From NCBI GenBank assembly GCA_021201905.1, contig JAJQEA010000390.1:1-55935 (forward strand): a DNA stretch of 55,935 nt, read 5' to 3'. This stretch comes from Clostridia bacterium (GTDB lineage Bacteria; Bacillota; Clostridia; Lachnospirales; Lachnospiraceae). The notes below the pieces were generated by a model. That model did no database searches and was not told the DNA's origin. It saw only the letters and a program-made list of their open reading frames with translations. Below, in pieces: positions 17,226 through 25,855 of the stretch. The translations under genes were made by a program, and so were the position numbers. The stretch's first letter is position 1. Each line of letters begins with the position of its first letter.

Positions 17226-18911
17226 TTATTTCGTCATCTTACCATTTCTGATATTAAGGCAGTTATCTGGGAACATCTTTACATTTACCATCTTATTGGA
17301 AGTTGCCCAGGAGTTGAAGTCAGTTGCCAGACATACCAGGGGACTCTCTTCCCAAATCAGGTCCTGAGCCTTGGCATATGCTTCTGCTCTCTTGTCACGG
17401 TCAGCCGTGTTCAGGCCGTCCTTCAGATATCCGTCTAATTCATCGTTCTCAAAATAGCAGATATTGTAGCTCATAGGAGGCTCAGACTCTTTTGCCAGCA
17501 GCGGACGGATACCCCAGTCAGCGTCGCCGGTAGAGGATGACCAGCCGGTGATATACATATCAACTTCTGCCTCTGCGCCGGGAGCGTCCGTATCCTGGAC
17601 CTTCTCGTTCACGATTGCGCTCTCCAGGCTGATAAGCTCAACATCGATACCCACCTCGGCAAGCTGCTGCTTTAAGAACTCGCCCTGCTTCATATTTGCA
17701 GATGTGTTGGCAAATATCAGGGTTGTCTTAAAGCCATCCGGATAGCCTGCCTCTGCAAGCAGTGATTTTGCCTTCTCAATATCGTATGGATAAGGATCAT
17801 TTCCCTTGTAGTACTGAAGCTTGGGAGCAATGACAGAGGTTCCCGGCTCGGAGTTGCCGTTCTTGACAACCGCCACATAGGCATCCTTGTTGATAGCGTA
17901 GTTGATGGCCTGACGGACCTTCTTGTCATTAAATGGTTTCTTCTGGTTGTTCATCATCAGGTAGCGGACAACCAGACCCTGGTCCTGTCCCACGATTACG
18001 TTGGAATCGGATTTAAGTCCTGCCAGGTTTTCATCCGGTACAGGCCAGATAAGCTGGGCGTCGCCGGACTGAATCATGGCAACCCTGGTTGCGGACTCAG
18101 GTACAGGCTTTAATGTGATGCTCTTGAAACCGGCATCCTTGTCAGCCAGAGGAGTGCCGCCGCAGATGTCTGCGTCATATCCCCACCAGTCCTTGTTCAG
18201 TTCAACCGTAAGGTGGTCGCCCTGAATCCATTCCTTAAATGTATACTGTCCCGTGCCGATGGGGGACTCTGCACATGCCGTGGAGCCCTGCTCGATCACC
18301 TTTGGGCTCATGACCACGCAGGCCGGATGGGCCAGAGTCTCGATGAACGCTCCAAAAGGTGAGGACAGCTTTACTACAATCGTATAATCATCCTGAACCG
18401 TAGTAGTGTCCAGTATATTACATAACAATGTGGTTCTCTTAAGTCTCAGGGACTTGTCCGCCCAACGGTCAAAGTTGGCTTTGGCTGCCTCTGCGTTCCA
18501 TGGGGTTCCGTCAGAGAAAGTGATGCCCTCTCTCAGCTTGATGGCGAACTCCGTGGCGCTGTCATTGGCCGTATACTCGGTTGCCAGCATGGGAATGATT
18601 TTCATTTCGTCATCAAACCCAAACAATCCGTCCATGATAAGACGCTGAACGCCTCCTGAGAGGGTGTCGCTGGTATCCAACGGATCCAGCGTGGTAAAGT
18701 CCACATTGACTGCTCCAATGATATCCGTTTCCTGGGAAACAGACTCTCCCTCCGCAACAGCTGCCGCTGCTGTCGTCTCTTCCGTGGCTGACGCCCCGCC
18801 TGCAGCTGCCGTGGTCGCGCCAGTGGTGCCTGATGATGAACCACATGCTGTCAATCCCAGCATGGCAGCAGCCAGTGCCAGGGCATACAGCTTCTTTCCG
18901 CCTTTCTTCAT
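17226..18911 (-). CDS. Peptide ABC importer, substrate-binding lipoprotein (SBP_bac_5)
   Basis: This 561-residue secreted lipoprotein has a signal peptide ending at LTAC (lipidated Cys23), then a Ser/Thr/Ala-rich linker to about residue 60, then the DppA/OppA/GsiB-like binding fold. The latter shows the LDPLDTSDT segment, the LREGITFSDGTPWNAEAAKANFD region of the family signature, and PIGTGQYTFKEWI. It captures peptides for the DppBCDF complex. AGGAGG precedes the ATG. It is first in the operon, behind the promoter at 18999-19028 and a dyad over the predicted transcript start. Confidence 0.94.
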   Translation of the reverse strand: MKKGGKKLYALALAAAMLGLTACGSSSGTTGATTAAAGGASATEETTAAAAVAEGESVSQETDIIGAVNVDFTTLDPLDTSDTLSGGVQRLIMDGLFGFDDEMKIIPMLATEYTANDSATEFAIKLREGITFSDGTPWNAEAAKANFDRWADKSLRLKRTTLLCNILDTTTVQDDYTIVVKLSSPFGAFIETLAHPACVVMSPKVIEQGSTACAESPIGTGQYTFKEWIQGDHLTVELNKDWWGYDADICGGTPLADKDAGFKSITLKPVPESATRVAMIQSGDAQLIWPVPDENLAGLKSDSNVIVGQDQGLVVRYLMMNNQKKPFNDKKVRQAINYAINKDAYVAVVKNGNSEPGTSVIAPKLQYYKGNDPYPYDIEKAKSLLAEAGYPDGFKTTLIFANTSANMKQGEFLKQQLAEVGIDVELISLESAIVNEKVQDTDAPGAEAEVDMYITGWSSSTGDADWGIRPLLAKESEPPMSYNICYFENDELDGYLKDGLNTADRDKRAEAYAKAQDLIWEESPLVCLATDFNSWATSNKMVNVKMFPDNCLNIRNGKMTK

Positions 18912-18976
18912 AGCATATCCTCCTTTTTGTGATGATACAAAAAAGCCTGGAAACCTACAACTCTCACGCTCATTTC

Positions 18977-18994
18977 GTAAGCATCCTTGCTTAC
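18977..18994. promoter_or_regulatory. Candidate operator dyad at the importer transcript start
   Basis: GTAAGCA (18977-18983) and TGCTTAC (18988-18994) form a perfect 7-bp inverted repeat with a 4-base centre. It covers the predicted start of the minus-strand transcript, a position suited to repression. The divergent regulator at 19146 is the obvious candidate to bind it. Confidence 0.45.
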
Positions 18995-18998
18995 AATA

Positions 18999-19028
18999 AT
19001 TTTACACGTTTCTGAGCTGCCTTGTCAA
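18999..19028 (-). promoter_or_regulatory. Promoter of the dpp-type operon
   Basis: On the minus strand, TTGACA (19028-19023), an 18-base spacer and TAAAAT (19004-18999). This is sigma-A type. No -24/-12 sigma-54 element is visible. Confidence 0.75.
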
Positions 19029-19081
19029 ATAAATTATTCTTTTTTCCGTAAAGCATTCGTTACAATTTAAAATTTAAAGTC

Positions 19082-19125
19082 ATTAGGTTGTTATATCCTA
19101 ATCTTTTTGTTATAATTAACCTAAT
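19082..19125 (+). promoter_or_regulatory. Promoter and candidate autoregulatory sites of the divergent regulator
   Basis: TTGTTA (19088-19093), 17 bases, then TATAAT (19111-19116). ATTAGG (19082-19087) and CCTAAT (19097-19102) form a dyad around the -35 box. CCTAAT recurs at 19120-19125, just past the -10 box. The spacing suggests bound repressor, perhaps autoregulation. Confidence 0.55.
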
Positions 19126-19145
19126 ATTGCACAGGAGGACGGACC

Positions 19146-21311
19146 ATGGACAGAAGCCAGCCAAAATACCATGTACTCATAGTCAGCATCAATTCCAACA
19201 TACGCCTGGAATTTCAGAGCTATCTCCACAAGATATTGGGAGCCCATATTGCCTTTGACGCAATTGGGCTGGACCAGGTCCAGCAGCCGGAGCAGATCAA
19301 GGGATACCAGTGCATTCTTTTTTCCAGCCCCCTGGTCCAGTCCGAATTTCCCATCCCCATCCCAAAGGATGTCATGGAGATTATCTGTACCAGGACCTTC
19401 AACCATGCCTGTCTGGACCAAATCATCCGCATACCGCCCGGCGAGCGCGTCTACATCGTAAATGACACCTATGACTCCATTGTCACCATCATGGACCAGC
19501 TGAAGGAGGCAGGGGTGGTGCAGTACCGGTTTGAGCCCTTTTATCCGGGATGCATCCAGGCTGACGAGTCCATCCACTATGCCATCACCGTAGGCGAGCC
19601 CCAGCTGGTTCCCGGCCATATTACCAATGTCATTGATATCGGCAACCGCATCATCGACATCTCCACGGTCAATGAGCTGTGCGAGTATTTCCATCTTCCC
19701 GCCAGCCTGTCCAACCAGATTACCAAGTCCTATGTGAACAGCATCATGCAGATTGCCAAGCTGACCAGCGCTTATTACCAGGATTACATCTATTCCCGCC
19801 AGCTGCTCCAGACCGTTATCAGCAATCTTCCCATAGGTTTGTGCCTTCTGTCTGTCCGCGGGGAGATCAACATGGTAAACCGCAGATTCTCCATGGACCT
19901 GGAGCTGCCGGAGACAGGCACCACGGGCCGGAATCTGTCACAGTTCCTGCCCCATCCCTGTAAGGGTATGGATTTCTGTCACAGCGCGGATTACAAGGTA
20001 ATGAACCGCAGCGGAAAGCATCTCCTGCTCAGCTCCCTTGAACTGCTGCTGCCCAACCATGAGCCCCTGTACCTGCTCAACAGCACGCTGTGTCCTGTGC
20101 TGGCTGACGGGACCGCGGATTACCCTCCCCTTCCGGACCCTGTATTTTCAGACTCCAGATATGCTGACAGCATGTTCACCAATTTCACCACTGCCTCGGA
20201 GCCCATGAAAAACATCCTGGAATATGCCCGCCGGCTCTCCCTCTATGACTTCCCTGTGCTGATTCAGGGCGAGAGCGGAACCCAGAAAAAGCTCCTGGCC
20301 AGGGCCATACACAGGACATCCTCCAGGAGGCAGCACCCCTTTGTCTGTCTGAATATGCCCATGGGACTTAATGTGGCCGCAAGGATAAACGGAACATCCG
20401 GACACGGCGGCGGTTACGGGACAGGCGGCGGTTACGGACCAGCCGGCGGTTACGGGCCAGGCGGTACTCCCGGACCGGACAGCGCTTCCGGGCCGGACGT
20501 TTTATCCGATCCGGGCGGTGCCTCCGGCCGGCCGGGAGCAGCCCTGATTGTCTCGGATCCGCTCTCCCAGATGCTGGAACTGTTCAAAGAGGCCAACCAC
20601 GGAACCCTGCTCATTGACAGCGCCGAATACCTGTCTCCCGAGATTCAGGGACTCCTGATTCACATTCTCCAGGACAACCGGACCGGAAATGTCTTCGGAA
20701 CCCGCTTCTCCCCCTTTGATGTGCGCATCATCGCCACAGCCGGGCAGGACCTGTACGGGATGGTACAGCAGGGCACCTTCCGGGAAGAATTGTTCTTCCT
20801 TCTGAATGCGGCCTCCATCGACACCCTGCCCCTCAGGAAACGGAGGGAGGACATACCTCTGCTCATGGACCAGTTCTTCCGCGAGCTGTTCCACAACAAG
20901 AGCCTGATGGCCAAGGACGTCCTGTCCTCCAGTCTCTTTGACTTCCTGATGGACTATGATTATCCGGGCAATGTCCAGGAGCTCTACAACCTGACTCGCT
21001 ATTTCTTCTCCCACTACGCGGCCCATCCCCTGATACTGGCACAGCTTCCCTCCTACATCAGGAACCAGATGCGAAAGTCCGGCCAGGACCACAGCCCGGT
21101 CCGGCTCAGGGTGCTGGCTGCCATAGCCGCCTCCCCCCGCATCGGCCGTGGAGCCATAAAAAATGCCCTGGCAGAGGTCGGCGTGGAAGTAAGCGACGGC
21201 CGCCTGCGGGGGCTGCTAAAAGAATTATCCGAAGAAGGTCTGATCCGCGTAAACCGCACCAGGGGAGGCTGCGAGATAACAGAGCAGGGACTTATGTCCC
21301 TCCACCATTAA
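19146..21311 (+). CDS. Large regulator with degenerate sigma-54-activator-like AAA+ domain
   Basis: The 721 residues show four parts. Residues 1-210 are a sensor-like region reminiscent of PrpR-type N-termini (AITVGEPQLVPGH, VIDIGNRIIDIST). Residues about 220-330 are a PAS-like region (LLQTVISNLPIGLCLL, GEINMVNRRFS). Residues 345-640 are an AAA+ domain, and the C-terminal 75 residues are winged-helix-like. The AAA+ domain is defective: Walker A reads GESGTQKK (375-382), Walker B reads LLIDSAEYL with Ser for the catalytic Glu, and the GAFTGA sigma-54 contact is missing. A Gly/Pro-rich insert (about 417-465) takes its place. It is divergent from the peptide importer, so it probably regulates it through sigma-A promoters. 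AGGAGG precedes the ATG. Confidence 0.75.
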   Translation: MDRSQPKYHVLIVSINSNIRLEFQSYLHKILGAHIAFDAIGLDQVQQPEQIKGYQCILFSSPLVQSEFPIPIPKDVMEIICTRTFNHACLDQIIRIPPGERVYIVNDTYDSIVTIMDQLKEAGVVQYRFEPFYPGCIQADESIHYAITVGEPQLVPGHITNVIDIGNRIIDISTVNELCEYFHLPASLSNQITKSYVNSIMQIAKLTSAYYQDYIYSRQLLQTVISNLPIGLCLLSVRGEINMVNRRFSMDLELPETGTTGRNLSQFLPHPCKGMDFCHSADYKVMNRSGKHLLLSSLELLLPNHEPLYLLNSTLCPVLADGTADYPPLPDPVFSDSRYADSMFTNFTTASEPMKNILEYARRLSLYDFPVLIQGESGTQKKLLARAIHRTSSRRQHPFVCLNMPMGLNVAARINGTSGHGGGYGTGGGYGPAGGYGPGGTPGPDSASGPDVLSDPGGASGRPGAALIVSDPLSQMLELFKEANHGTLLIDSAEYLSPEIQGLLIHILQDNRTGNVFGTRFSPFDVRIIATAGQDLYGMVQQGTFREELFFLLNAASIDTLPLRKRREDIPLLMDQFFRELFHNKSLMAKDVLSSSLFDFLMDYDYPGNVQELYNLTRYFFSHYAAHPLILAQLPSYIRNQMRKSGQDHSPVRLRVLAAIAASPRIGRGAIKNALAEVGVEVSDGRLRGLLKELSEEGLIRVNRTRGGCEITEQGLMSLHH
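20404..20470 (+). repeat. Gly-rich coding repeats in the AAA+ domain
   Basis: Three imperfect 18-bp copies of a GGCGGTTACGGRCCAGGC-like unit encode GGGYGT, GGGYGP and AGGYGP. They sit inside the insert that replaces the sigma-54 contact loop. Confidence 0.75.
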
Positions 21312-22375
21312 TGTTCAAGAATCTGCGGAAGGAACTCCGACAGGCTGTAATACACCTCCCCTGCCAGTCCCCCGGTGCGCCCGGCTGCTGTCATGGAATT
21401 CAGGATGGCTTCATGAACAGCTTCCGCTGCCGCCTTGAAGGCCACGTTAATCAGGTCCTCCCTGATGCATGTGCTTGTCATGATTTCCGGACTATCCTTT
21501 CCCTGCAGACGGCCTGCGGTGGTGAATCCAATCATCACCTCGCCGCTGCCATGGCCGGTGTAGGCGCCTGTCCTGGCAATGCCCACACCCGCCCTGCGGA
21601 TGATGCGCTTTAACTGACGGTCGCTGACAGGCAGGTCCGTGGCGATGATGGTCATGATGGATCCCTGGTCCTGTTCCGCGGTGGCCATCTTTCTGCGCCT
21701 TTCCTTTTCCTCCAGAATCCGCGCTCCGGCCCGTATGCCGTCAATGACCAGATCCTCTGTTGCCCCGAAGTTGGACTGTACTAGAACTCCCAGCGTGTAA
21801 TTTTTACCGCCGATTCTCATGATTCTGGAGGCGGAGCCGATTCCTCCCTTCAGGCCATAGCACACGGTTCCCGCGCCTGCGCCCACATCCCCCTCCTCAA
21901 AGTCCTCGCCTGCCTGTGAAAATGCTTCCATCACATCTTCCATGGACACGGCCCTGTGCTGAATGCGGTTAATTTTGCAGTCATTGCACTCCCCCACCAC
22001 TGGGCTTACGGACGTGACCTCCACCTGGTCCTTTGCGCACTGCCTGATGGTATACTCCACCAGGGCGTCGGCTGCCAGACCCACGTTCAGGGTATTGGTC
22101 AGGGCAATGGGTGTCTCCAGGGTTCCCAGCTCCTCCACCTGGACCAGTCCGCAGGTCTTGCCGAATCCATTGTGCACGTATCCCGCAGCTATGAACTTGC
22201 GGTCAAATACATTTCCCGGTCCCGGTACAATCACCGTGACGCCGGTCCTGTTGTCTCCACTCCTCACTGTCTTATGGCCTACCAGCACGCCCGGCACGTC
22301 TGTAATCTTATTTTTAGGCCCGGTTTTCATAACCCCCGGCGCAATACCAAAATCCCTGATTCTTTTTCTCTCCAT
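21308..22375 (-). CDS. P1 family (S58) peptidase, DmpA/BapA-like
   Basis: This 355-residue N-terminal-nucleophile hydrolase belongs to the S58 family, which includes the L-aminopeptidase D-Ala-esterase/amidase DmpA and beta-peptidyl aminopeptidases. It is made as a precursor that cleaves itself before a serine. Visible marks are KITDVPGVLVGHKT, TGVTVIVPGP, ALTNTLNVG, AGAGTVCYGLKGGIGSAS and GHGSGEVMIGF near the expected nucleophile. The true start is the ATG at 22375, after GGAGGAGG. It converges with the regulator gene, the two stop codons sharing the TTAA at 21308-21311. Its presence beside M55 and a peptide importer again suggests D- or unusual peptides. Confidence 0.9.
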   Translation of the reverse strand: MERKRIRDFGIAPGVMKTGPKNKITDVPGVLVGHKTVRSGDNRTGVTVIVPGPGNVFDRKFIAAGYVHNGFGKTCGLVQVEELGTLETPIALTNTLNVGLAADALVEYTIRQCAKDQVEVTSVSPVVGECNDCKINRIQHRAVSMEDVMEAFSQAGEDFEEGDVGAGAGTVCYGLKGGIGSASRIMRIGGKNYTLGVLVQSNFGATEDLVIDGIRAGARILEEKERRRKMATAEQDQGSIMTIIATDLPVSDRQLKRIIRRAGVGIARTGAYTGHGSGEVMIGFTTAGRLQGKDSPEIMTSTCIREDLINVAFKAAAEAVHEAILNSMTAAGRTGGLAGEVYYSLSEFLPQILEH

Positions 22376-22450
22376 CTTCTTTCCTCCTCCCACAGCCTCC
22401 GGCCTTTATGTGGATTATAGTATTATGTACAGCAACATTGTTGATAGAAG

Positions 22451-22492
22451 AAAAGCCCGCAGAAACGCCTTGAAACTGGCGTCCCTGCGGAC
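22451..22492 (-). terminator. Terminator of tRNA-Gln
   Basis: On the minus strand, GTCCGCAG pairs with CTGCGGGC and ACGCC with GGCGT across a 2-base internal loop. TTTT follows. Confidence 0.85.
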
Positions 22493-22506
22493 TTTCCCCC
22501 ATTGTA

Positions 22507-22578
22507 CTGGGCCGGCGGGATTCGAACCCTCGAGTGCAGGAGTCAAAGTCCTGTGCCTTACCGCTTGGCGACGGCCCA
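22507..22578 (-). tRNA. tRNA-Gln (anticodon TTG)
   Basis: The acceptor TGGGCCG pairs with CGGCCCA, the anticodon stem CAGGA/TCCTG holds loop CTTTGAC (anticodon TTG), and the T-loop is TTCGAAT. The discriminator is G and no CCA is encoded. Confidence 0.96.
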
Positions 22579-22610
22579 ACAAGCCATATAGTAATCCGGC
22601 ATGCCAAATT

Positions 22611-22639
22611 ATAATACCATAGAATTTACCGGTTTGCAA
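22611..22639 (-). promoter_or_regulatory. Promoter of tRNA-Gln
   Basis: On the minus strand, TTGCAA (22639-22634), 17 bases, TATTAT (22616-22611), 32 bases before the tRNA. Confidence 0.75.
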
Positions 22640-22681
22640 GTTTTTGAAACCCACTTTTGCAGAATTCCTGTGTTGGGGCCG

Positions 22682-24055
22682 TCACACCTGCCCCGCCATC
22701 TGCCTTCGGATATGTTTCCACCATATCCATGCCATCAATGCCGCCATTGCCTCGGAAACAGGAAAGCACCACCACAGCGCATCCAGCCCAAACAGAGCCG
22801 CCAGTATATAGGCGGCCGGCAGCAGTACAATCAGCTGGCGGAAAAAGGAGATAACCAGGCTTTCCATTCCTCTTCCCAGAGCCTGAAATACGGCGCTGTA
22901 AATAACGGAAACAGAGGCGCACAGGTAACCGAAGCTGATTACCCTGAGCGCAGTCACCCCAATGGACATCATGTGCTCCGAGGCATTAAACATTGCCATT
23001 ATCTCCACTGCGAATACCTGGGACAGGGCAAACCCGGCCAGCATGATGGCTGTGGCATAGCCCAAGCTGTAATGAATGGCCTTTCGTATCCGCTCAGGCC
23101 TTCCCGCCCCCAGATTATAACCGATAATGGGTATCATGCCGTTGTTGAGGCCAAATACGGGCATGAAGATAAAACTCTGGATCTTAAAATAGACTCCCAT
23201 CACCGCCGCGGCTGTGGCCGTGTAGGAAATCAGTATCTGGTTCAGTCCAAAGGTCATCACAGATGCGATGGACTGCATGACAATGGCCGGGATTCCCACC
23301 TTATAAATCTGCTTAATGATTCCCATATCCGGCCGAAACCCGCGAAATATAAACTGCACCTCATGGTTGACGTGCTTATTAAAATAAACGTTCATCCCCA
23401 TGCCGGCCAGCTGCCCTGTCACAGTGGCTATGGCTGCCCCGCTGATACCCATTCTGGGAAAGCCGAATAATCCGAAAATCAGAATAGGGTCGAGAATGAT
23501 ATTAATAACAGCTCCCGCCCCCTGTGTAATCATGGTATAAAATGTTTTTCCAGTTCCCTGCAATATCCGCTCCAGCACAACCTGTTCCAGCACGCCCACT
23601 GAAAAAACCAGGCAAATGGACAGGTACTGCACCCCCAGCTCTATGATTTCCTCTGAATCTGTCTACCATTTGAAAAAAGTCCTGGTAAAAAACAATCCAA
23701 ATACCAGGAAGAACAGATAGGTAAGCAGCATAATGAAAATCCCGTTGACAGCCGTCCTGTTGACGCCGTCACGGTTTCGTTCCCCCAGATATCGGGACAG
23801 CAGGGAATTGACACCTACTCCGGTCCCCACCGCCACGCCAATCAGCAGATTCTGAACCGAATATGCCAGTGAAACCGCGGTCAGCGCCTGTTCGCTGATT
23901 CTGGCAACGAACAGGCTGTCCACAATATTGTACATGGCCTGGATGATCATGGATATTATAATTGGAAGCGCCATGGTCACCAGCAGACGGTTGACCGGCA
24001 TAACTCCCATCTTATTCTCCCCGTCTGTCCGGGGCTGTCTTTCTATTTGCCTCAT
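22682..24055 (-). pseudogene. MATE family efflux protein interrupted by an in-frame TAG
   Basis: The two halves are one MATE (multidrug/toxin or cation-coupled metabolite exporter) gene of 458 codons, the normal length. Residues 1-130 run from MRQIERQPRTDGE through LPIIISMIIQAMYNIVD to FTRTFFKW. Next is TAG at 23665-23663, and the same frame resumes at TDSEEIIELGVQYLSICLVFS and continues to the natural end. No frameshift exists; a single base change would restore the protein. GAGGAG precedes the ATG. It is the last gene of the catabolic operon, 11 bases after pduL, where it might export a product. It could be a true nonsense mutation, a sequencing error or a suppressed codon. Confidence 0.85.
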
Positions 24056-24066
24056 GTTCTCCTCGT

Positions 24067-24705
24067 TTATGCGATGGACGAATCCGTCAAATCGGAGTCT
24101 GTCAAACCAGAATCCGCCAAACCATTTCCCCGCAGCTTTACTATGGTTCCATAAACCGTGCCGGACATGGCCACCGCGTTTGCCTCGTCCGTGTCAATAT
24201 GGGCCGCCGTGGAATAATGTTCGCTGACCCGAACCACCATGTCCTTGAATATCAATGACCGGTCATTGATATTCACCTCAAAGGCAACCGTTTCACGGTC
24301 AGTCACTCCCAGCCTTTTGGCATCCTCCGGCGTGGTGTGTATGTGGCGCTTTGCCGCAATGACCCCTTCCTTCAGAATAACCGTTCCCCTGGGGCCTTCC
24401 AGTACACAGCTGCCGCTTCCCTCCACATCGCCGGATTCCCGTATGGGTGCGCTGACCCCGATGGTTCTGGCATCTGTCAGTGAGATTTCCACCTGGGTGC
24501 GCTCTCTCACAGGTCCCAGCACGGACATGGAAAACTTACCCTTAGGTCCAATCACGCTCACCCGTTCCTCACATGCAAACTGTCCTGGCTGGCTTAACAT
24601 TTTCTTCACCGTCAGTTCATAGCCTTCCCCAAAAAGTATTTCTAAATGCTTTTTTGATAAATGAATGTGTCTTGCTGATATTTCAATCAATATATTCTGC
24701 CCCAC
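24067..24705 (-). CDS. pduL: Phosphate propanoyltransferase (phosphotransacylase) PduL
   Basis: PduL converts an acyl-CoA plus phosphate to an acyl phosphate and CoA, allowing a kinase to make ATP. The 212-residue protein shows both zinc-binding histidine motifs, ISARHIHLS near residue 10 and AAKRHIHTTPEDAKRLG, plus VLGPVRERTQVE. It lacks an evident encapsulation peptide, and no microcompartment shell genes are in view, so it probably acts in the cytosol. The start is GTG, eight bases after AGGAGG. The last 17 residues are a loose LTDSDLTDSS repeat. It follows the MBL hydrolase gene by 20 bases and likely handles the acyl-CoA made by the E1/E2/E3 complex of the same operon. Confidence 0.93.
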   Translation of the reverse strand: MGQNILIEISARHIHLSKKHLEILFGEGYELTVKKMLSQPGQFACEERVSVIGPKGKFSMSVLGPVRERTQVEISLTDARTIGVSAPIRESGDVEGSGSCVLEGPRGTVILKEGVIAAKRHIHTTPEDAKRLGVTDRETVAFEVNINDRSLIFKDMVVRVSEHYSTAAHIDTDEANAVAMSGTVYGTIVKLRGNGLADSGLTDSDLTDSSIA

Positions 24706-24725
24706 AATTATATCCTCCTGACATA

Positions 24726-25487
24726 CTAAATGCTCACTTTTTGAAGCGGATCCGTAAGCGCCTTCATGGGTGGCAGTATTGTTTCATATTGTCTCATGTC
24801 TTCTGACATCATATTCCGGAAATGAATCTGGTCATCCTCCGCAAAGGGAAGGTGACAAAAAATAATCTCTTTTGTCCGTATGGACTGTGTAAGTACCCTG
24901 CGTCCCCTGGGAAGATGCAGAAAAAGCGGGTTGGCAATCACAGCGTCAAATTCCAGCGCTCCTGCCATCTGTTTGAAAAACACGCCGTCATAATCAGAGT
25001 CTCCCAGGATCAATACCTTTTTTTCATCAGCCTCCAGCACATAGCAAAGGTGGCTGACCTTCTCATACTCCCTGCCCGCATGCCTCGAAGGAAAGGCTGT
25101 CAGGCTTCCCGTCTCCCACAGCCGTATGCTCCGGCACTGGCCCATGGGCAGATCAATGGACTCTGTGCTGCAAGCGCCTGCCTTAAGCTTTGAGGATACG
25201 CCATCCTGTGTATCCTCAGGCACCACCAGCATCTCAGGTTCTGCCTCCTGCAAGTACCGGTTCACCAGGTCCAAATCAAAGTGGTCCTCATGAAAATGGG
25301 TGAATGCCATCCATCTGATTCCGTCAAAGGGAGGATGCCTTTTCATGATCTGTTCCCGCATATAGGGGGGCACCGGACTGAACATCCCATTCTTCCGGCT
25401 GTGCAGACCGTCCAGCAGCAGTTTCTGGCCGCTGCACTCCAGCAACAGGCCCGCATTGGCCACCAGGGTAACATGGATCGTTCCCAT
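24726..25487 (-). CDS. MBL-fold metallo-hydrolase
   Basis: This 253-residue protein of the metallo-beta-lactamase fold has its metal-binding motif THFHEDHFD at about residues 63-71, then ILGDSDYDG as the later Asp ligand. The substrate class is not recognisable; family members hydrolyse lactones, thioesters, phosphodiesters and other bonds. Its ATG shares one base with the stop of the preceding gene (TGATG), so it is translationally coupled to the alpha-beta barrel protein. A lactonase or thioesterase role in the pathway is only a guess. Confidence 0.75.
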   Translation of the reverse strand: MGTIHVTLVANAGLLLECSGQKLLLDGLHSRKNGMFSPVPPYMREQIMKRHPPFDGIRWMAFTHFHEDHFDLDLVNRYLQEAEPEMLVVPEDTQDGVSSKLKAGACSTESIDLPMGQCRSIRLWETGSLTAFPSRHAGREYEKVSHLCYVLEADEKKVLILGDSDYDGVFFKQMAGALEFDAVIANPLFLHLPRGRRVLTQSIRTKEIIFCHLPFAEDDQIHFRNMMSEDMRQYETILPPMKALTDPLQKVSI

Positions 25488-25834
25488 CAAACAAGACTGC
25501 GCATCTGGTATCTGCGGTCTGTTTCATGGCCTGCCCTCACAAAAGTCATGTTTTCCGCCCCAAATACCCGTGAAATCTCATCCTTTTTCCCGGAAAGCCA
25601 TTCCTGGTCAATACTCCGGTACGAGGCATGGTCCCTCCAGAAATAAAGAGATGTCACACGGCCGGGACTGGTTTCGCTCACCCAAATCTGCCATCCGCAA
25701 AAGCCATCCAGACCGGCCAGCTCTTTTGCCATAATCTCATATTCCAATTCCACATACCTCTTTACCAGCTCCGGCCTGATTTGGAATACCAGTTCTTCGA
25801 TAAAAAGGCCTGGTTCGTTTACTCTCAGTTCCAT
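25487..25834 (-). CDS. Dimeric alpha-beta barrel (ABM-like) protein
   Basis: This 115-residue protein resembles small ferredoxin-like-fold proteins of the antibiotic-biosynthesis-monooxygenase group (IEELVFQIRPELVKRYVELEYEI, then GFCGWQIWVS and SLYFWRDHASYRSID). Such proteins dimerise and act as small oxygenases, isomerases or accessory subunits. Cofactor residues cannot be assigned. GGAGGTG precedes the ATG. It lies 21 bases after lpdA and overlaps the MBL gene by one base. Confidence 0.6.
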   Translation of the reverse strand: MELRVNEPGLFIEELVFQIRPELVKRYVELEYEIMAKELAGLDGFCGWQIWVSETSPGRVTSLYFWRDHASYRSIDQEWLSGKKDEISRVFGAENMTFVRAGHETDRRYQMRSLV

Positions 25835-25855
25835 GTGCGCACCTCCATATCCCGT

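Noticed and set aside
18912-19145. A sigma-54 (-24/-12) promoter for the peptide importer, expected from the AAA+ regulator
   Set aside because: No TGGCAC-N5-TTGC-like element is present. Sigma-A-type boxes explain both directions.
22682-24055. Two separate half-size MATE proteins
   Set aside because: The second half has no ribosome site at its first Met, and the 30 bases between the halves continue the same frame as ordinary MATE sequence apart from one TAG.
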